From the NCBI GenBank assembly GCA_905221615.1, contig CAJNDT010000322.1, positions 65,001 to 129,000 on the forward strand: a DNA stretch of 64,000 nt, given 5' to 3'. The first letter of the stretch is position 1. Each line of letters starts with the position of its first letter. A program made the translations under genes and the position numbers. The DNA comes from Symbiodinium sp. CCMP2592. Lineage: Eukaryota; Sar; Dinophyceae; Suessiales; Symbiodiniaceae. The notes beneath the pieces were generated by a model. The model was given only the letters and a program-made list of their open reading frames with translations, did no database searches and was not told where the DNA came from. Positions 1 to 10,080 of this stretch are shown piece after piece.

Positions 1-798
1 ACTACTACCAATTTTCAATTGAACGCTGCGCGAGCGTGCTCTGCGCTTTGCGGGCGCCTTTGGTCCCGTGCACTCGTGAAACTGGTTATCTGCTAGCATT
101 CATCGCTCTTATTCCTCTCAAACTGCTCAGTTGAGTAAGACTGTACATCTATGGCTTCCTCCTCCGCCACCTTGTTGTGAACAGACGCGTCCGTCTGTGC
201 ACCTGTCCCAGCAATTAGGTCGTACTTCGGGCGAAGCCGGCGCCTAGAGTATCCGTCTTGTGGCGTCCCACACGCATTACTCATGCTGGAGACAGAAGGC
301 CGTAAGGGTCACATGTGCGTAAACCTACATACGACACGGAGTGCTTGTCGTGACTACCCCCCAATAAGCGACGCTCATGCTCTTGGCTTTCCTCGGACTG
401 CTTCCGTTATTCTGGGTAGGTTTCCTGTAGAGCTGAGTGAGTCAAACAGCCGACAGCTGATTGACCATATCGGCTCAGGCGAAGTGCAGTGTCCTGCATT
501 TTGCCGCGGCTAGCGCGCTGCTCTACAGCTCCCGAAGAGATTTGCAAAAGCGTCGGAAGAGCACCGAATTCCCAGAGGCTGTGCCATACGGGATTTGAGG
601 AGTCTGTGACATTTACTAATTGCTCCCGTACTAAAATGGGTGCTTAGCCGAAGCGCCCATATTGGGGCAAGAGCAAATCAGCACTAAGCTGGACTCAAAA
701 GTGGCGCACTAGGGAGCGGCATTCTCGCCGACGCTAAAAGTGATTGCAAGGCGTGCTGGGCCCTAGACTGATCTTGAGTGAACCTAGCACTAGGAGCC
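1..798. other. No recognisable gene
   Basis: Short open frames are present on both strands, but none shows a family motif, a plausible splice pattern or a repeat. I see nothing to annotate here. Confidence 0.5.
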
Positions 799-975
799 AT
801 GTCCTTTGGGGAGAGCGCGGCAGCCTTCAAAGCGCGAGCCAAAGACACTGGGGTGTCGGATGAGAGCATCGCGAAGCTTGAGGCGGAAGGGTTGACAACG
901 ATGGCAACTTTTGCCTTCTGTTGTCATTTCAACCCGGCTGCGACAGATGCTTGTGCTCCGGGCTCGTGGCAGTAG
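799..975 (+). CDS. Small ORF, possible N-terminal fragment of a retroelement protein
   Basis: The frame opens with ATG at 799 and gives about 58 residues, starting MSFGESAAAFKARAKDTG and continuing with an amphipathic stretch ending in TMATFAF before a Cys/His-containing tail. Helical N-termini of this style (MSF/MSW, AFxxRAKE, then LxxxGxxTxxxFAF) are, as I remember them, common at the start of repeated dinoflagellate polyproteins. That resemblance comes from memory and is not tested. The frame stops soon after the motif, so if the reading is right this is a truncated relic. It lies just beyond the 3' side of the minus-strand LINE and runs in the opposite direction, so it does not belong to that element. 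Confidence 0.35.
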   Translation: MSFGESAAAFKARAKDTGVSDESIAKLEAEGLTTMATFAFCCHFNPAATDACAPGSWQ

Positions 976-1214
976 CAGGCGAGGCAGTCATGACGGCCAA
1001 AGGGAGCTGGGGGGAAGCTGACTAAATAAAAAGAGCTGATTGAGAGTAAGGAAATTACAGAGTGTGCATGTCCGCGTGCGCTCATGACACACTTGGCCTT
1101 GACGTGAGGCGGCCTGCGTCAACATGAAATTGACGACGGGCTTCTCACGCACGGGCGCCCTGCTTAGCCTGAGGGCCGAGGTTGGGCCGGCATGCATCGC
1201 CTTAAGCGATGATG

Positions 1215-4200
1215 CTAACGAGTTCGTTGCAAGAAAAGCATGTAGACGTTTCGGGAAAGTGATTGAACCAAGGCCGCTGAGGCCCTCTCCGGAAGCTTGT
1301 AGTCGTCGCAAATCCACACCTGAGATCTCGCATCCGCGGGGTCCTCTGGCCAGAAGGCTCGGTAGTGCCCGGACGCTAGGGAGTCCCCAAAGTGGGCAAC
1401 TCCTGCCAGGACTTGGTAGGATCGTTGGGCAGTGTGCTCGCTGGATGTCCACACGGACACCATGGCACGGCCGGTCCAGGCGCACGGCTGGGTATTCTTG
1501 ACACCGTCTTGCCATCTGCAAATCACAACAGCTAGGAGTTCTGGGGCCCATACCAGCGCTCGACTAAAAGTTTGCGATTCCCAGAATCTTAGGCAGGCTT
1601 GGAGAGACAGAGGTCCCGTCGGAAGGGGAAGGAGAAGAGGACTGACTCCCACATCCGACTCCTCAACGATTCCCCCAGTACGACCCTGCCACTGAGTGTG
1701 CTGAAGGGATCCCATGGGCTTTTGCTGCAGATGGTGAAGAAATTCTGAGACATCGTGTTGCCTGCCATCTAGTCGCCAACCGGCAATGGCATGGCGAAAT
1801 TCAAACAGGCCGAACAAGTTCAGAAGTCTAGGGGCACTCTCATCCCCGAGATGGGTTAAGACAGATTGAAAAGCACCCAGATCATACCCAAAGCTCGATA
1901 CTTGATGCAAGGCCTGGAAGAGAGCGTTAGCGTAGCAGGAGTTTGCCGTGTTAGACAGTACGCGTTTGTGTAAGCCTGTAGGCTGTGGCTCTGTGTTCCT
2001 GGGGGCCTGCGCCACAGACTCCTGGATCGAGTCTGTTGTAGGATGACGAGCTGTGCTCGACGAGTTGGAGGCTGTGCCATTCGACCTAGGTCTAAAAAAG
2101 CTGGCCAACGACTTTGTCTGAGGCTTGGGAGGCGGGGCGACGGGATCGACGTCCGCGTCAGGCTGCCCTCGCAGCCACTGCGTGCTTACCTGATAGAGCA
2201 CCGGACACTGCTCCGGATGCAGTCTGCGGTCATAGACCTTGTAGCCACAGAAGGGACATGAGTGGCCCTTGGCTAACTGGGGCGAGTAGCCCTGACAGAT
2301 ATTAACAGCCCGCCTGTGTAGGCGTGACCAGTCCTTAGGATGCGCCTGACGAAAGTGCGACTTGACTTTGGTGTGGTCAAAAGTCCAGAAGTCACACGTT
2401 AAGCACCGATGATTAAGGACCTTGGAATCCGCAGTCCTCGAGAGCTCCGCGATGCGGTGTTGTGGGAGCAGAGCAATGTCCTGTCTCAGCTGGAAGAGAG
2501 TCCTAATATCGGGATGGTTGGACTGTTTGTCTGCTTCTTTTAGTGAACGGAGCTTCTGAGGTTCCGGACATGCCCCCGAAAGCAAGTGGTCACGTAGGCC
2601 TTTCCATTGATGGAATTTACGCTTACATGCCGCACATTGCGGCATCCCATCCACAGCGTGGAGCTTTCTATCGAAGCTTGAAGGCACAAAGCGGTCAATG
2701 CTCGCCGGATGAACCCTCGACTTATGCAAATGTAGTCCATTTGACGTCTGAAATGAAGCCGCGCAGAGCGTGCACTCGTATGAGGTTACCGGATGTTCCT
2801 CGGGCTCAGGGAGTTGTGACAGGACCAACAGCTTATCTCGGATAACCTGCAGAACCGAGGGGTCTGTCGTGATGTCCGGGCTTTGCACTGCTCGTCGCTC
2901 CAGTTTGCGAAGCCGCTTCCTTAGCTTGGACTGCAGTGCGTGGACAGGGTCCTGGATGTTGTAGAGCTGGAAAAGATCCTTAGTGGTGATCCGAGTGGTG
3001 TGAGCCGGCAGGTTCAGCACCGATCGTACCTTGTAGGCGTGCCAGCTGCGAAGCTGTTTGGCCGACTCTTCGCTTAAACCGACGTCAGATAGGCCAGTCG
3101 TCAAGGTGCCCAGGACAGTACTCTGCCACACCTTAAGGCGCGACATGGTACTTGCATACCTGCGGTTGTAGACGAATTGGCGAACTTGATGCAACTTTTG
3201 CTTCGCCTCCCCCATCCGAAAATGCAGGGTCTGCAACTCGAAGTGGTTGTAGGAGATCATAACTCCTAAGTACTTGCTTGAGGAGACCCACTGGAAGGCA
3301 GGGAACGACTTGTTGGGCCCGATGCGCCACCCTCTGACTGGCTCTCCTTTGGGGTTGGTAATCCAGCAGCTGTGTTTGTTCATCACATTTTGTGCTTCTC
3401 TACCTGCCAGCTTTACCAAAATGACGCACTTGCCGATGTTGACTCTGAGTCGATGTTTGCGGACCTCCTCCAACAGGGCAGCTATAAGTGCATGGATGGC
3501 CTTGAGGTCCTTCTCAGAACGAATAGTCCTATGAAGCGTCAGGTCATCGGCGTAGCCCGTTAAAAACTTCAGAACCTGTTCAGCACCGAACAGATCAACC
3601 AGAGACCGGAAGAGGTCACCTGTGAGGAACGAGAATAGGGTGGGAGCGAGCTTACATCCTTGTTTAATGCCTGCTGTGGTTTCGATAGAAGTGGAATCGC
3701 CTTGGGCATGTAAGACGTATCTGGATCCGTCATGGAGAGCTTGAACGAGGTGGACTGTGTCCTGATCGGCCCCCTCGCGCTGAAGGAGACCGATAATCTC
3801 TTGGCGAGAGACTGTGTCAAACGCCTGGCTTAGGTCTAAAGCAAAGGTCAGACCGCCTACTAGAGATGGCACCTGTGTGCCTTGCTGTATAGCATGTCTC
3901 GTAGGATGAGCCTGCTCCAACAAAGACCGAGCCTCCCGCAGATGGCACACGACTCTTTCCAGCGCATCTGAAAGCCCACGACCAGGAAGGTAGGCAAACT
4001 GTGGCATATGTTTTAGGAACGAGAGGGTCAGGGGTTGTAGCGCCTCTCTTGCCGCTCCAGCCAGTCCTTTAGCATCCGGTCTCAAAATTCCCAAAGGACG
4101 CAAGTTTGCTGGCTTGTCCGAAGGCTTGCCCGGTTTGGGGATTAGACACAGATCTGCGTCGATGAGATCAGATTCTAGTCCATCCTCTACTTGTTTAGCA

Positions 4201-6071
4201 GCCACATGTCGGGAAAGGACCGGTGCAATGACGTCACTGCAAAGTCTCCAAATGGCAGCAGGTGCAGCTCCGTCAGGCACAGCTTTATTAGGCTTGATGG
4301 AATGAATGTGAGCGGCTAATTTGGATGACTCCAAAACCGGAAAAGCTCCAGTCATTGGCCTCAGCGGGGGGTGAGCCGCGAAAACCTGGTTCGCGTACTC
4401 CCTGAGTGCCGCAAGCTCCTGCGCTGGGCCTAGAAGATGTCCTGTGCTGTCCTTGAGCTGAGCCCGACGCGCCGGCTGCCAAGGCTGCAGCTTTTTAAGG
4501 GTTTGAAACGAAATATGTTGGTCGCCCTCCGCTATGCTGGCGTCAACTTCAGCTATGAAACCCGCTATTCTGTCCTTTTTTGCTTGCTTCACAGCTTGTC
4601 TGTGCGCAACTTGCGCCAGCTCCACCTCAGTTTCCGGTTTGGGGAGTGTGTTCAACCCAGGAGGCTGTGCCATTGGTTGATGAGGCTCGATCAGCTGTGC
4701 TGAGGGAGCTGTGTTGTCTGCCCTGCAAAGGGTCCTGGCCCTCCACATACGTCGAGTCTCGGATTCAAGCGGGATCAGTCGTCTTTTGGGGAGCTTGGGG
4801 AAGAAACGTTCTGCACCCTCCAGCAGCAGTGCATTCCAATCTGAAGGGTCCTGACAGGACTCCATTCTGGATTTCACCCAACTATGCAGTGCCTTGGCTG
4901 TGTCGTCCTCCTCACGGACTGCGGCCTGAAGAGCTAGGGAATCATAACGGCGTGTGCTTCCCTTGTGCGGTGGGAGTAACCAGTGGTGCTGGAGGGGGAT
5001 TTCGGCCTTAATTGGGTAGTGCCCTCCCTTCTTCCAGCTACCCAACGGGCAGTCCGTCCAAGGGGCTGACCTTTTGGCCTTGCCTCCTGCAGTGGATTCC
5101 TTAGTAAGGACAAAATCGATTTGCGACTCCACGCCACCTTGAGCAAAGGTGGCAATGTTGTCACAGTGCCAGGTATTAAGGGCCACCAATCGCAACCTTA
5201 GCAGCAGGTTGGACAAGTGGGATTCGTCAGGACGATCCTCCGTGGGCTGCTTCACGTGTGTACCCACCAATGGAGGACACGAGCGCAGGGAGGTATTAAA
5301 GTCGCCTGCCACGACTAGAGAATCCCGCTTGGGCACCTGCTTGACCACCTTAGACATGACTGATAGTACATGAGCACGGTCGTCCTTGTTAGACTGGATG
5401 GACTTGGCCGAGGACCAAGCATGTTGATACACAGCCACAATGACCAGCCTAGTACCTGCCATGTCTGCACGAGCTTCAAGGACCCTGCCTGGACTCCACT
5501 CCTTCCAGCGAAGGCTCTTGGCTGTAAACTTGGGTGAGAAGAGAATCATGACGCCATCCGCCCGGGTCGTGGATGGAGCCGCTTTCGGTTCCTGCCTAGT
5601 CTTGCGCTTCGCGCCCTGCTTCTGCTGGGTGCTACGTTTGGCAGACTCCGAGGCCGAAGAGATGCAATGCCAACCTGAAACACTGAACTCGCTAGTCTCC
5701 GTCCAGTGCGTCTCCTGCAGGATAAGGACGTCGCAGTGGTGGGAGGCTTCAGCTGCCAGCCACGTTTTTAGTTCTCCCCATTGCTGTTGACCTAGGTGCC
5801 CCGCGTTCCAAGAGACTACCCGAATGGATCTTTCTAGTCGTCCTGCCCTGCGGGAGGCTGTGCCATGTGCAGGGGAGTCAGCAGTCTGTGACTGAAGCTC
5901 TCTTCGAGTCGGTGGGGGCCGCACCCCCAACTGGTTGACTAGGGTCGGTGTCAGAACCTGTCCGCGGTATGGTACGGGTCCGTCACTTCTGATTGTCCGT
6001 CTACATGCTGTCTTGAACGAATTCTTGCGAAGAGATGCAAAGTTTTGTGAGTGCACTGGTAGTTGCGCCAT
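1215..6071 (-). CDS. LINE polyprotein: APE-like endonuclease, reverse transcriptase, zinc fingers, USP protease
   Basis: This single intact frame encodes 1618 residues. Residues 83-360 form an exonuclease-endonuclease-phosphatase domain: N89 in SWNA, E120 in LQET, the GDFN motif at 257-260, D319 in QIDF and H351 in GGHYPI. Residues 640-900 are an RT: motif A ALDLSQAFD (744-752), motif B GIKQGCKLAP (801-810) and YADD (840-843). Four zinc-finger-like units follow at about 1100-1121, 1146-1168, 1223-1244 and 1272-1289; two are C2H2 and two end in Cys. The last 250 residues form a USP (family C19) fold: Cys box NTANSCYANALFQAL with C1379, QHD at 1438-1440, His box SGHYRAF with H1569, CDD at 1588-1590 and the usual terminal strand VYMLFLQRTR. 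All catalytic positions are present. The first two domains would carry out target-primed reverse transcription; a deubiquitinase role is inferred from motifs only. The ATG at 6071 is the first in frame. Confidence 0.9.
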   Translation of the reverse strand: MAQLPVHSQNFASLRKNSFKTACRRTIRSDGPVPYRGQVLTPTLVNQLGVRPPPTRRELQSQTADSPAHGTASRRAGRLERSIRVVSWNAGHLGQQQWGELKTWLAAEASHHCDVLILQETHWTETSEFSVSGWHCISSASESAKRSTQQKQGAKRKTRQEPKAAPSTTRADGVMILFSPKFTAKSLRWKEWSPGRVLEARADMAGTRLVIVAVYQHAWSSAKSIQSNKDDRAHVLSVMSKVVKQVPKRDSLVVAGDFNTSLRSCPPLVGTHVKQPTEDRPDESHLSNLLLRLRLVALNTWHCDNIATFAQGGVESQIDFVLTKESTAGGKAKRSAPWTDCPLGSWKKGGHYPIKAEIPLQHHWLLPPHKGSTRRYDSLALQAAVREEDDTAKALHSWVKSRMESCQDPSDWNALLLEGAERFFPKLPKRRLIPLESETRRMWRARTLCRADNTAPSAQLIEPHQPMAQPPGLNTLPKPETEVELAQVAHRQAVKQAKKDRIAGFIAEVDASIAEGDQHISFQTLKKLQPWQPARRAQLKDSTGHLLGPAQELAALREYANQVFAAHPPLRPMTGAFPVLESSKLAAHIHSIKPNKAVPDGAAPAAIWRLCSDVIAPVLSRHVAAKQVEDGLESDLIDADLCLIPKPGKPSDKPANLRPLGILRPDAKGLAGAAREALQPLTLSFLKHMPQFAYLPGRGLSDALERVVCHLREARSLLEQAHPTRHAIQQGTQVPSLVGGLTFALDLSQAFDTVSRQEIIGLLQREGADQDTVHLVQALHDGSRYVLHAQGDSTSIETTAGIKQGCKLAPTLFSFLTGDLFRSLVDLFGAEQVLKFLTGYADDLTLHRTIRSEKDLKAIHALIAALLEEVRKHRLRVNIGKCVILVKLAGREAQNVMNKHSCWITNPKGEPVRGWRIGPNKSFPAFQWVSSSKYLGVMISYNHFELQTLHFRMGEAKQKLHQVRQFVYNRRYASTMSRLKVWQSTVLGTLTTGLSDVGLSEESAKQLRSWHAYKVRSVLNLPAHTTRITTKDLFQLYNIQDPVHALQSKLRKRLRKLERRAVQSPDITTDPSVLQVIRDKLLVLSQLPEPEEHPVTSYECTLCAASFQTSNGLHLHKSRVHPASIDRFVPSSFDRKLHAVDGMPQCAACKRKFHQWKGLRDHLLSGACPEPQKLRSLKEADKQSNHPDIRTLFQLRQDIALLPQHRIAELSRTADSKVLNHRCLTCDFWTFDHTKVKSHFRQAHPKDWSRLHRRAVNICQGYSPQLAKGHSCPFCGYKVYDRRLHPEQCPVLYQVSTQWLRGQPDADVDPVAPPPKPQTKSLASFFRPRSNGTASNSSSTARHPTTDSIQESVAQAPRNTEPQPTGLHKRVLSNTANSCYANALFQALHQVSSFGYDLGAFQSVLTHLGDESAPRLLNLFGLFEFRHAIAGWRLDGRQHDVSEFLHHLQQKPMGSLQHTQWQGRTGGIVEESDVGVSPLLLPLPTGPLSLQACLRFWESQTFSRALVWAPELLAVVICRWQDGVKNTQPCAWTGRAMVSVWTSSEHTAQRSYQVLAGVAHFGDSLASGHYRAFWPEDPADARSQVWICDDYKLPERASAALVQSLSRNVYMLFLQRTR
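2094..2117 (-). other. PIP-box-like peptide just before the USP domain
   Basis: Residues 1319-1326 of the LINE protein read TKSLASFF, followed by RPR. The spacing (hydrophobic at position 4, two aromatics at positions 7 and 8, basic residues after) matches the PCNA-interacting peptide, except that Thr replaces the usual first Gln; a Gln lies one residue upstream. It sits in a Pro/Ser-rich linker between the last zinc finger and the protease, where a docking peptide would be exposed. This is a motif match only. Confidence 0.35.
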
Positions 6072-6363
6072 CCGCTAATTTCGTCAAGAGACAGAAGCCT
6101 AATGACTCCCTCCACTGCGCGGAAGTGGAAACCCTACCGCCTACCCAGTGTTGCAATGTTTTAAACAGAGTCTGGGCCCAGGAATTGGGACCTGGCGGCT
6201 CAAAGCAGCTCCTGTGAGAAAAGGGAGAGGACCATGGCGTAGAAGGAGGCACAAACCTTTACTGTTCAGAAAAAGGCCCGGTTGGAACCTCTAGCACAGC
6301 AGTTGCGCCCCAAGCCTGTTCGAAACCTCTCATTCAGCGCGGCCGCTTGAGCACTTGTGGCGG

Positions 6364-6373
6364 CTCTCTACTA

Positions 6374-6422
<49 letters not shown>

Positions 6423-6530
6423 TACTACTACTACTACTACTATTACTTCTACTACTGCCACCACTATTACTACTACTACTACTACTACTACTACTGTACT
6501 TCTACTACTACTATCATCGGATTTTTCGCG
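6364..6530. repeat. (CTA)n trinucleotide microsatellite
   Basis: An almost continuous CTA/ACT run with a few interruptions. It borders the 5' side of the minus-strand LINE. The Leu-, Thr- or Tyr-rich frames it opens on the plus strand are not genes. Confidence 0.9.
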
Positions 6531-6700
6531 TTTTTTAGTGTTTTTCGTGTTTTTCGCGTTTTTCGTTTTTTTCGCGTTTTTCGCGTTTTTCGCGTTTTTC
6601 GCGTTTTTCGCGTTTTTCGCGTTTTTCGCGTTTTTCGCGTTTTTCGCGTTTTCGCGTTTTTCGCGCTTTTCGCGTTTTTCGCGTTTTCGCGTTTTTCGCC
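6531..6700. repeat. Nonanucleotide array, unit TTTTTCGCG
   Basis: About fifteen tandem copies of a 9-bp unit close to TTTTTCGCG, with 8- and 10-bp variants. It directly abuts the CTA array. The long Phe-rich and Lys/Arg-rich frames are by-products of a period divisible by three. Confidence 0.9.
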
Positions 6701-9400
6701 TCCACCTCTGCGCCTCCGCTTAGCTGAGACACACAAAGCGTTTCCACAGAACCCTAACTCTTCAGTCCCGCTTCAGCACTTGGCCGCCAGGGGTGCCAGT
6801 CGTATGCGATGCTGCATTCATCCACAACTTGATTGGATTATTAGCCTGATGCGCTTCATGGTTTTATGGTTGGGGGCTTAATCAGCGACTCCCGTTTAGA
6901 CTAAAAAAAGGTTCGACAACACTTGGTCGAAATTTCTGAGGTGTAGGTATTTCAGGCAGGCTGCCCCCGTGTAGGGGTCAGACAAAAGTTCAAGCCCGGA
7001 TGCAAACGGAAAGAATGCAATGACCGTATCGACGTTTACGCCGCTTCTTTGAGGAATGAGACGGTGTGTTCTTTTGACGCATTCCCGGGACAATACCCGG
7101 AGGCCTAGACCAAAGAGTTGAAGCGCCACGGTGCACAGTACGCTTTTACTGGCATGAATTGGCATTAGAAAGTGTTGCAAGGCCTTTCTAGCAGAACGGC
7201 GAAGGATGCACAACTGATGAACGAAGGGGTGTACCTGTGTATATCTTCAAGTGCTCGTATGTCGGTTTGGTAAAATATCTAGCTTGATAAACAAGTCAGT
7301 ACCTATGTATGTTTGTATTTTCATATGTATATGTATATGTATACTGTATATGTGTATATACATACATGTATGTACATAAACAAACTGTCACATACACGTA
7401 CACATCTTGGAACTATAGTAGATGCGGGAATCTCACTGCGAACTAAAAGGAATCTTCGGTCAGATTCTCCCACTCAGGTCAAGGTTAGAGGCAAGCTTGC
7501 ACCGAGAAAGAACTCTGCCATCTACCCCCGAACCCTGCTGGCAAACACCTTTGGCAATAGCGTTGACCTGAAGTTTCAGGAGAATCAGTGATTGTATAGC
7601 TACGTGCGACCGGCCGAAGTTGCTCTGGAACAAAGCAAACAACAGTATGAACATGGAAAATCCAATTTTTCAATGCTGTCGGTTGTTCCCAGTCACTGGC
7701 AGAGCTAGTATGTTTGACAGTATCCGAAACGATGATGGATGTTCTTTGCGCACTTTGGAGATACATGGCGCAAGGCACAGTTCAGACTACTTGGACACGT
7801 GTTGCGAGCCAGCCCTGAATCCTTTGTTCAAGCTGCTTCCAAGCAGACGATTTGACACTTTGACCTCCCACAAGGAGGCGGCCAGGCAGGCCCAAAACAG
7901 ATTGGAAGACCGAAGCTTGTAAAGGTGTATATAAGACATTGCCTTGAGATTCTAACAGGCGTTCTGGCACAAGGCAACGTGGGCCTTCATCAGTTAGCTT
8001 AATATTCCCTCCCGATCTCATACTGCAATGCTTGTGCTGGACGTGGGACCATGACTGACATTATGCTTTACGTGATTGACGTTAGCACCTTCGATTTTCT
8101 TTACGAACTACGGTGTGTTCTACATTGCCTCACTTTCTTCAGGCTGATGTTCCTGGCCACCACGACAACATCGTCGACCTAAAGATTCAATTCCTGATTG
8201 CTGGAATGAGGGGGAGCTCCACATACCATCTCTCCACAGGCCGCTGGAATGAATCTGCTTGAGACTGGAAGTTCTGCGAAAAAGGTGCCGGTACCAGCGA
8301 TTGCTGCCATCTGATTGGTCGCTGACCACATACTACAGCTTATGACGAGCACAACAAGCTGGATGCGGGCGCACTTTTCTAGGCCACCAATCTCCCTTTC
8401 GATACCATGGAATTCTGGGCATGGGTGAGCTTGGGCGACCACTGGCCAAACAAGGTGACTATATCTCCACGAGCTCGATCTGACTCCACGCTGGAGCTTC
8501 GGCCATGGCCCCACGCGTAGCACGCGTCTGTCTCCACAGGCCATCAGAAGAGTTTGCCTGCATGTGTCTGGCTTACATGGCAGTTCCAAACCATGTTGCC
8601 CACCACGGGTTGCCGCAGGAGCCGCCAGTGGCGAGCCGGCAGTCCACGATCTCCTTCTGCTAGTTTGCCTCCTTCACTGGACACACCACCCACTCTTTGT
8701 ACGATGATCAGTGGACGCGAATCCTGCACTGCATGGGCATCGAGGGTCGTTCAATTGGCTGAGAGGTTTTGCTCCCTATACATATTTTGTTTTTCTCCTG
8801 CCCTCTGCTGGAAAGCTTACCCAAGTCCAGCTTCGGGTGCCCCCGAAAGGGTAGAGCCCGCGCATCCTCTTTTGTACATTCAATGTTTTCTCAGAGGCTG
8901 CTCCTTCTTTTCCGTTCCGCTACAAGTTTTTCCACCAGCATCGGGTGGCCGTTCCTGATTAATTTCCTTCTTTTTTCTGTACATACTCCTGACGTTTGAG
9001 TGGGCTGCTGACAGGCGCTCCTGAGCATGGATTCGCCTTGCGCATCGGGGCGAGAGAGAGAGAGAGAGATTGGGATTCTAACATGTTCTAAGGTGTTTGA
9101 AGTCAATAGTATGCAAAGTTTTTAGTGAAATCAAACAGTCAGCTAGAAATCCTGAAGGACCCGTTGCTGTGTAACATGAAGAGCACATACCGGGACACAG
9201 TCCCAAAGGCCATCGACGTTTCGAAGCATTCGTCGCGGTACACTCGCCATTTTTGCTTGGGAACCGTGGTGCCAGTTTTCTATTTCTAGGTTCTTCATTG
9301 CAGCACTAATGGTGTTGGTTTTGTATTTTGAATGACTGCCGAACCTGTCTCACTGTCGTAGTGTACCTGTACTCTTGTTTTGCAGGTTCAAACCTGTTGA
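6701..9400. other. No recognisable gene
   Basis: Apart from a short (TATG)n-like run at about 7304-7380 and a (GA)n run near 9050-9068, I see no gene, exon series or element. The open frames are under about 140 codons and carry no motif I recognise. Confidence 0.5.
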
Positions 9401-9420
9401 GAGCCCTGCTCTGCCCGACA

Positions 9421-9650
9421 GAAAAGCACAAGCACATACGCATACACATACACATGCACATGCACATACACATGCACATACAATAAGACGTACACACACA
9501 TGCACATGTACATGTACATATACGATATATGAATATGTATATGTATATGTATATGTCTATGTGTATTTTTGTAGGCATAGGTATAGGTACAGGTATATGT
9601 GTACATGCATATGTGTATGTATATGTATATGTATATGTATATGTACATGC

Positions 9651-9689
<39 letters not shown>

Positions 9690-9713
9690 CGTATACGTAT
9701 ATGTATATGTATA

Positions 9714-9750
<37 letters not shown>

Positions 9751-9894
9751 GTCTATGTATATGGTATATGGTATATGGTATATGGTATATGGTATATGGT
9801 ATATGGTATATGGTATATGGTATATGTATATGTATATGTATATGTGTATGTATATGTATATGTATATGTTATACGTATGTGTATATTTTATACG

Positions 9895-9944
<50 letters not shown>

Positions 9945-10080
9945 TTATTCACATATAGATTTGGATGCACATTCATGTGTTTGTATGTTCATATGATTTT
10001 GCATGTGTATTTGTGTGTGTAGTCTGCATACACGCACATATGGACATACATATATATATATATGTATATAATATATACAC
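9421..10080. repeat. Compound microsatellite: (ACATGC)n, (TATGTA)n, (GGTATAT)n, (AT)n
   Basis: A block of about 660 bp moves from CA/TG-rich six-base units to (TATGTA)n, then (TGTGTA)n, then about ten heptamers of ATGGTAT type (about 9758-9825), then TATGTA again and finally pure (AT)n near 9905-9940. Every open frame inside is a Tyr/Val/Met or Ile/Cys tandem and is not coding. Confidence 0.95.

Larger units (their letters stand above)
988..6363 (-). mobile_element. LINE-type retrotransposon with EN-RT-zinc finger-USP protein, 5'-truncated
   Basis: The element is defined by its long minus-strand reading frame (1215-6071). Its 3' untranslated part runs leftwards from 1214; the exact end is not visible, because there is no clear poly(A) tail or target-site duplication. 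On the 5' side only about 290 bp separate the start codon from a (CTA)n microsatellite beginning at 6364, so any ORF1 is missing. No stop codon or frameshift interrupts the protein, which suggests recent activity or selection. Both limits given are approximate. Confidence 0.7.

Noticed and set aside
1218..1964. Reading the LINE protease as OTU or Ulp1
   Set aside because: The Cys box with NxCYxNxxxQ, the QHD/E box, the GHYxA His box and the CDD motif are specific for USP (C19), not OTU or C48.
6347..6881. Leu-, Thr-, Tyr-, Phe- and Lys/Arg-rich proteins
   Set aside because: Pure translations of CTA and TTTTTCGCG arrays in different frames.
9375..10022. 215-codon His/Tyr/Ile/Cys-rich frame and its neighbours
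   Set aside because: Translation of TATGTA-type microsatellites.
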